NCBI RefSeq assembly: GCF_030816715.1 | Contig: NZ_JAUSYH010000001.1 | Span: forward strand, 2,542,001 to 2,606,000 | DNA: 64,000 nucleotides | Direction of reading: 5' to 3' | From: Streptomyces achromogenes | GTDB lineage: Bacteria; Actinomycetota; Actinomycetes; Streptomycetales; Streptomycetaceae | Shown: positions 61,608 through 64,000 of the stretch, piece after piece | Position numbering within the stretch: position 1 is the first letter of the stretch | Layout of the letters: each line of letters begins with the position of its first letter | Program-made: the position numbers and the translations under genes | Notes under the pieces: generated by a model | The model's database searches: none | Told to the model about the DNA's origin: nothing | Seen by the model: only the letters and a program-made list of their open reading frames with translations

Positions 61608-62126
61608 TTATGCATTGTCGTAATATGCATAGCAGGTGTATGCCGCACCTTGGGTGTGATGGGCGTAGGAAGTCTTGCCCTTCGCCACCCAGCCACTTGA
61701 ATGGTCGATGTTGATGACCCTGACCGTCGACTTGTGCTTCACGTCCGCGATGTAGTTGGAGTAGCACTTCCTCCCGGTTCCAGCCGACGTGACCTCCTGC
61801 CCATAGCACCACCTGCCATGAGTCACGTCCTTGCAGGTATTCTCATTCAGCGCGGCCGGACCTTTCAGCTGCACGGCCGAATCGTTGATTTCCAGCTTTA
61901 CGACGCCCCACTCGGAGGGGTTACCCAGTTCCGCCGGCGGGCTGACGCCGTCACCCCTCTTGTGGACGACGGGCTGCCCAATCACGAGGCCATCGCTGGC
62001 CTCTGCCACGGTAGCGGTACCGGTTCCGCCCTGCGGGGCATTAGCCGCTGCCGGGGTGGCAAGAGCGGAGACCGCAAGCACGGCGCCCGAAATGCCGAAA
62101 AATATCGACTTCCCAAAGCTCTTCAT
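61608..62126 (-). CDS. Secreted lactococcin-972-like bacteriocin candidate
   Basis: This 172-residue protein has a signal peptide with cleavage predicted after AAANA (residue 30). The C-terminal region resembles the lactococcin 972 family pattern: a Gly-Trp start (GRWCYG), YSNY (122-125), a KSTVRV strand like HSATV, a Trp-Ala segment and a final YY. Unlike lactococcin 972 it has four cysteines (98, 107, 121, 165), which could form two disulfides. Hand-counted GC is 105 of 180 over 61681-61860 (58%), far below the surroundings, suggesting recent gain. The usual neighbouring immunity/ABC genes are absent. Family membership is inferred from pattern only. Confidence 0.62.
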   Translation of the reverse strand: MKSFGKSIFFGISGAVLAVSALATPAAANAPQGGTGTATVAEASDGLVIGQPVVHKRGDGVSPPAELGNPSEWGVVKLEINDSAVQLKGPAALNENTCKDVTHGRWCYGQEVTSAGTGRKCYSNYIADVKHKSTVRVINIDHSSGWVAKGKTSYAHHTQGAAYTCYAYYDNA

Positions 62127-62459
62127 TTTTCCCCCATTTCCACCCCCGCCATCGAGGGCCAGAAAAGATCTTCAACGAGGACGCTGCGAAGGTCAAGGAC
62201 TGGCCGATTTACAGCCCCGGAACGGCCTGAAATCGTTTGCCGGGCACTGGTATTCACGGGCGGGCCATCACACCGAGTACTCATCCTCCACCGGCATCAC
62301 ACGATCTCCATGCAACGGACGTGCGACCGGCCCCGGCCCGTCGGACGGCCCTGCCCCGTCGGACGGGCCGACTGCGACGCCCCCGTTTTCCGGTTTTTCC
62401 GCGCGGGGGCTTCGTCGTATATTTTCTGACACTGCTGTTCGACGGGGGGAGTTGCCGGC
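62127..62459. other. Low-GC intergenic region with repeats
   Basis: This 333-bp region contains CCCGTCGGACGGCC-type direct repeats (about 62335-62370) and a hairpin GCCCCCG...CGGGGGC (about 62380-62411). A TATATT element (62418-62423) may serve the small membrane protein gene. No gene was seen. Confidence 0.5.
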
Positions 62460-62717
62460 ATGCCCGAACAGGACGACGGCGAGCGCGAGTTCGACCTCAG
62501 ATGGGCGGACGCCGCGACGCACAAGGAGCCCTCGGCGCGGGCCCGGATGCTGGCCGCCCGGTGGAGGGAGAACCCCCCGGAGCCGGTGCCGTTCCGCGCC
62601 GACCCCGGCCCGGCGGCGCGGAGCCGCTCGTCCTGGCTGTCGACGGCGCTCGTGCTGGGATGCGTGATCGGCGTGATCCTGCTGCTGGGGTACGTCCGCT
62701 TCCAGGCCCCGTACTAA
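62460..62717 (+). CDS. Small single-pass membrane protein
   Basis: This 85-residue protein has a charged N-terminal half (MPEQDDGEREFDLRWADAAT) and one C-terminal membrane helix (LSTALVLGCVIGVILLLGYV), ending RFQAPY. The start has GGGGGGAG 8 nt upstream. Unknown family; probably inserted with the tail outside. The frameshifted ORF begins 14 bp after its stop, likely in the same unit. Confidence 0.75.
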   Translation: MPEQDDGEREFDLRWADAATHKEPSARARMLAARWRENPPEPVPFRADPGPAARSRSSWLSTALVLGCVIGVILLLGYVRFQAPY

Positions 62718-62731
62718 AGGGGCGGCGGGGA

Positions 62732-62997
62732 ATGTCGGAGGGCATCCGGGGCGGGACAGCCGCGGCGGCGCTGCTCGCGGCGGGCACGCCGGTGCGGGAC
62801 GCGGTGGCGGTGGCCGATCCCCGGGCCTGGCTCGCGCTGGGCGGGTCGGCGCCGGGTGGCCCGCGCATGTGCGGTCCGCCGCGTTCCGCCTGCTCGTCCG
62901 GCGCGGCGGGGACCTGGGCCGCGGCGCTCTGCTCGCCCTGCGCGACGATCCGGACATCGCGCTGCGCAGGCGGGCCGCGCAGGTTGCGGACCTCTGA
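62732..62997 (+). pseudogene. Frameshifted HEAT-repeat-like ORF
   Basis: From ATG 62732 the frame reads MSEGIRGGTAAAALLAAGTP and PRAWLALGGSAPG, then loses sense. In the next frame the same DNA continues naturally as WPAHVRSAAFRLLVRRGGDL and ends ALLALRDDPDIALRRRAAQVADL before TGA 62995-62997, a helical repeat pattern. Adding one G in the GGG run at 62854-62856 would join both halves. The fusion would be about 88 residues. The cause is a genuine one-base deletion or a sequencing error. Confidence 0.65.
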
Positions 62998-63101
62998 GAC
63001 GTACACAGGGAGGCTTTGCTCCGCCTGGGGCCGTTACGGGGCCGTTCATGGGGGTGGGGCGGTGCACACTGGCAGTGGGACGAGTGCCTGACTGCGGGGT
63101 G

Positions 63102-64000
63102 ATGCAGATGCGGAGCCGTTTCCGGAGCGATCGGCGGCTGACCGTGCGGATGACGGTCACGTTGTTCCTGCTCGGACTGTTGTACGTGGCGTTCGTCGCC
63201 GCGTTGATCGTGTTGCTGAAGTCCTGGGTGCTGGTCGTGGTCGTGGCGGCGGGGATGCTCGGCGCGCAGTACTGGTTCTCCGACCGGGTCGCCCTGTTCG
63301 CGATGCGCGGGCGGGTCATGGAGCGCGAGGAGTATCCCGAGCTGCACGCCGTGGTCGACCGGCTGTGCGCGATCGCCGATCTGCCCAAACCGGTGGTGGC
63401 CGTCTCCGAACTGGGCATGCCGAACGCGTTCGCGACGGGACGCAGTCCCGACCACGCGGTGGTGTGCGTGACGACGGGCCTGCTGCGGCGGCTGGAGCCG
63501 GCCGAGCTGGAGGGCGTCCTCGCGCACGAGCTGTCCCATGTGGCGCACAAGGACGTGGCCGTGATCACCGTCGCGTCGTTCCTCGGTGTGATCGCCGGGC
63601 TGATCGTGCGGTTCGCGTTCTACTCGCAGGTGTTCGGCGGAGGGCGCAGGGACCAGAACACCGCCGCCGTCTTCGCCGCGGTGATGGGCGTCTCGGCGGC
63701 CGTGTACGCGCTCAGCTTCCTCATGATCCGGGCCCTGTCGCGGTACCGGGAGCTGGCGGCGGACCGGGCCGCTGCGCAGCTGACCGGACGTCCCTCGGCG
63801 CTCGCCTCCGCCCTGACGAAGGTCTCCGGCGACATCGCCCGGATCCCCACGAAGGACCTGCGCACGGCCCAGGCGTTCAACGCCTTCTACTTCACCCCGG
63901 CGCTGGGCGCCGAGCCCGGTGCGGCACGGCTGTTCTCCACCCACCCGAGCCTGGAGCAGCGGCTCGACCAGCTGGGGCGGATCTCCGCGGAGCTGGGCGA
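63102..64000 (+). CDS. htpX: M48/HtpX-type membrane zinc metalloprotease (3' truncated)
   Basis: The frame runs to the right edge of the window. An N-terminal pair of membrane helices (LFLLGLLYVAFVAALIVLL and VLVVVVAAGMLGAQYWF) precedes the zinc motif HELSH with the following third ligand region YRELAADRAAAQLTG. Another helix pair follows HELSH. HtpX enzymes degrade misfolded membrane proteins. The start is ATG 63102 or 63108; the first is used here. The C-terminus is not visible. Confidence 0.92.
   Translation, partial: MQMRSRFRSDRRLTVRMTVTLFLLGLLYVAFVAALIVLLKSWVLVVVVAAGMLGAQYWFSDRVALFAMRGRVMEREEYPELHAVVDRLCAIADLPKPVVAVSELGMPNAFATGRSPDHAVVCVTTGLLRRLEPAELEGVLAHELSHVAHKDVAVITVASFLGVIAGLIVRFAFYSQVFGGGRRDQNTAAVFAAVMGVSAAVYALSFLMIRALSRYRELAADRAAAQLTGRPSALASALTKVSGDIARIPTKDLRTAQAFNAFYFTPALGAEPGAARLFSTHPSLEQRLDQLGRISAELG

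Noticed and set aside
61608..62717. Mobile element or prophage remnant around the low-GC patch
   Set aside because: No transposase, integrase, terminal repeats or tRNA target was seen. Only base composition supports transfer.
1..64000. tRNA, rRNA or tmRNA genes
   Set aside because: No segment with the conserved tRNA T-loop and acceptor pairing or rRNA-like sequence was noticed by eye. A covariance-model scan would be needed to exclude them fully.

Overview
The window is chromosomal DNA of a Streptomyces-type actinomycete. GC content is very high, with strongly GC-biased third codon positions and many GTG starts. The proteins match Streptomyces families, including an actinobacterial qcrCAB/cta respiratory supercomplex, a homodimeric AceE, an NsdA-like regulator and GlnR boxes in front of glnA. 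No rRNA, tRNA, CRISPR array, prophage or insertion sequence was seen. The window cuts a rhomboid protease at the left end and an HtpX-type protease at the right end.

Layout. (1) 1-2.8 kb: rhomboid, a stand-alone Lrp/AsnC ligand-binding protein, and a class V aminotransferase behind a SAM-IV riboswitch and a six-codon leader ORF. (2) 2.8-13.4 kb: trpD and the aerobic respiratory block (ctaE-qcrC-qcrA-qcrB; ctaC-ctaD-ctaF), interrupted by a degenerate receiver protein and a lipoprotein L,D-transpeptidase. (3) 13.7-21 kb: a cysteine desulfurase fused to a TusA domain, an adenosine-kinase-like PfkB protein, a large acidic single-pass protein, an A-type Fe-S carrier and nadA, which makes a sulfur/Fe-S/NAD neighbourhood. 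(4) 21-28.7 kb: signalling and envelope stress (Ser/Thr kinase with a beta-propeller-like domain, a two-component pair, PspA and its partner), then DUF3043 and a methyltransferase with a probable CTG start. (5) 28.7-37 kb: cobalamin nucleotide-loop genes (cobU fused to a beta-lactamase-fold domain, cobT, cobS) interleaved with a methyltransferase, an MprF-like transferase, a rhomboid-like membrane protein and another membrane protein. (6) 37-46.5 kb: pepA, lpd, sucB, a GntR regulator and aceE. (7) 46.5-59 kb: WYL regulator, DUF4240 protein, secreted amidase, MarP-like protease, GNAT, TIGR01777 epimerase, FAD oxidoreductase, NsdA-like regulator, lipB-lipA, DUF4191. (8) 59-64 kb: RDD protein, GlnR-controlled glnA, a low-GC insert carrying a lactococcin-972-like secreted peptide, a small membrane protein, a frameshifted ORF and htpX.

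How the genes work together. qcrCAB and ctaCDEF form the cytochrome bc1-aa3 branch. nadA and the A-type carrier serve Fe-S/NAD metabolism. lpd, sucB and aceE build the 2-oxoacid dehydrogenases, whose lipoyl domains are charged by lipB and lipA. From memory, the gene order (trpD-ctaE-qcrCAB ... ctaF/ctaC-adoK-single-TM protein-HesB ... cobT/cobS ... pepA-dlaT-TIGR01777-lipB-lipA-DUF4191-RDD-glnA) closely parallels Mycobacterium tuberculosis Rv2192c-Rv2220. Most of the window therefore looks like old, conserved core chromosome. The parts that depart from it are the most interesting: the riboswitch/leader unit, the NifS-TusA and MBL-CobU fusions, the degenerate MprF/rhomboid pair, dispersed repeat copies, and the bacteriocin-like low-GC patch after glnA.
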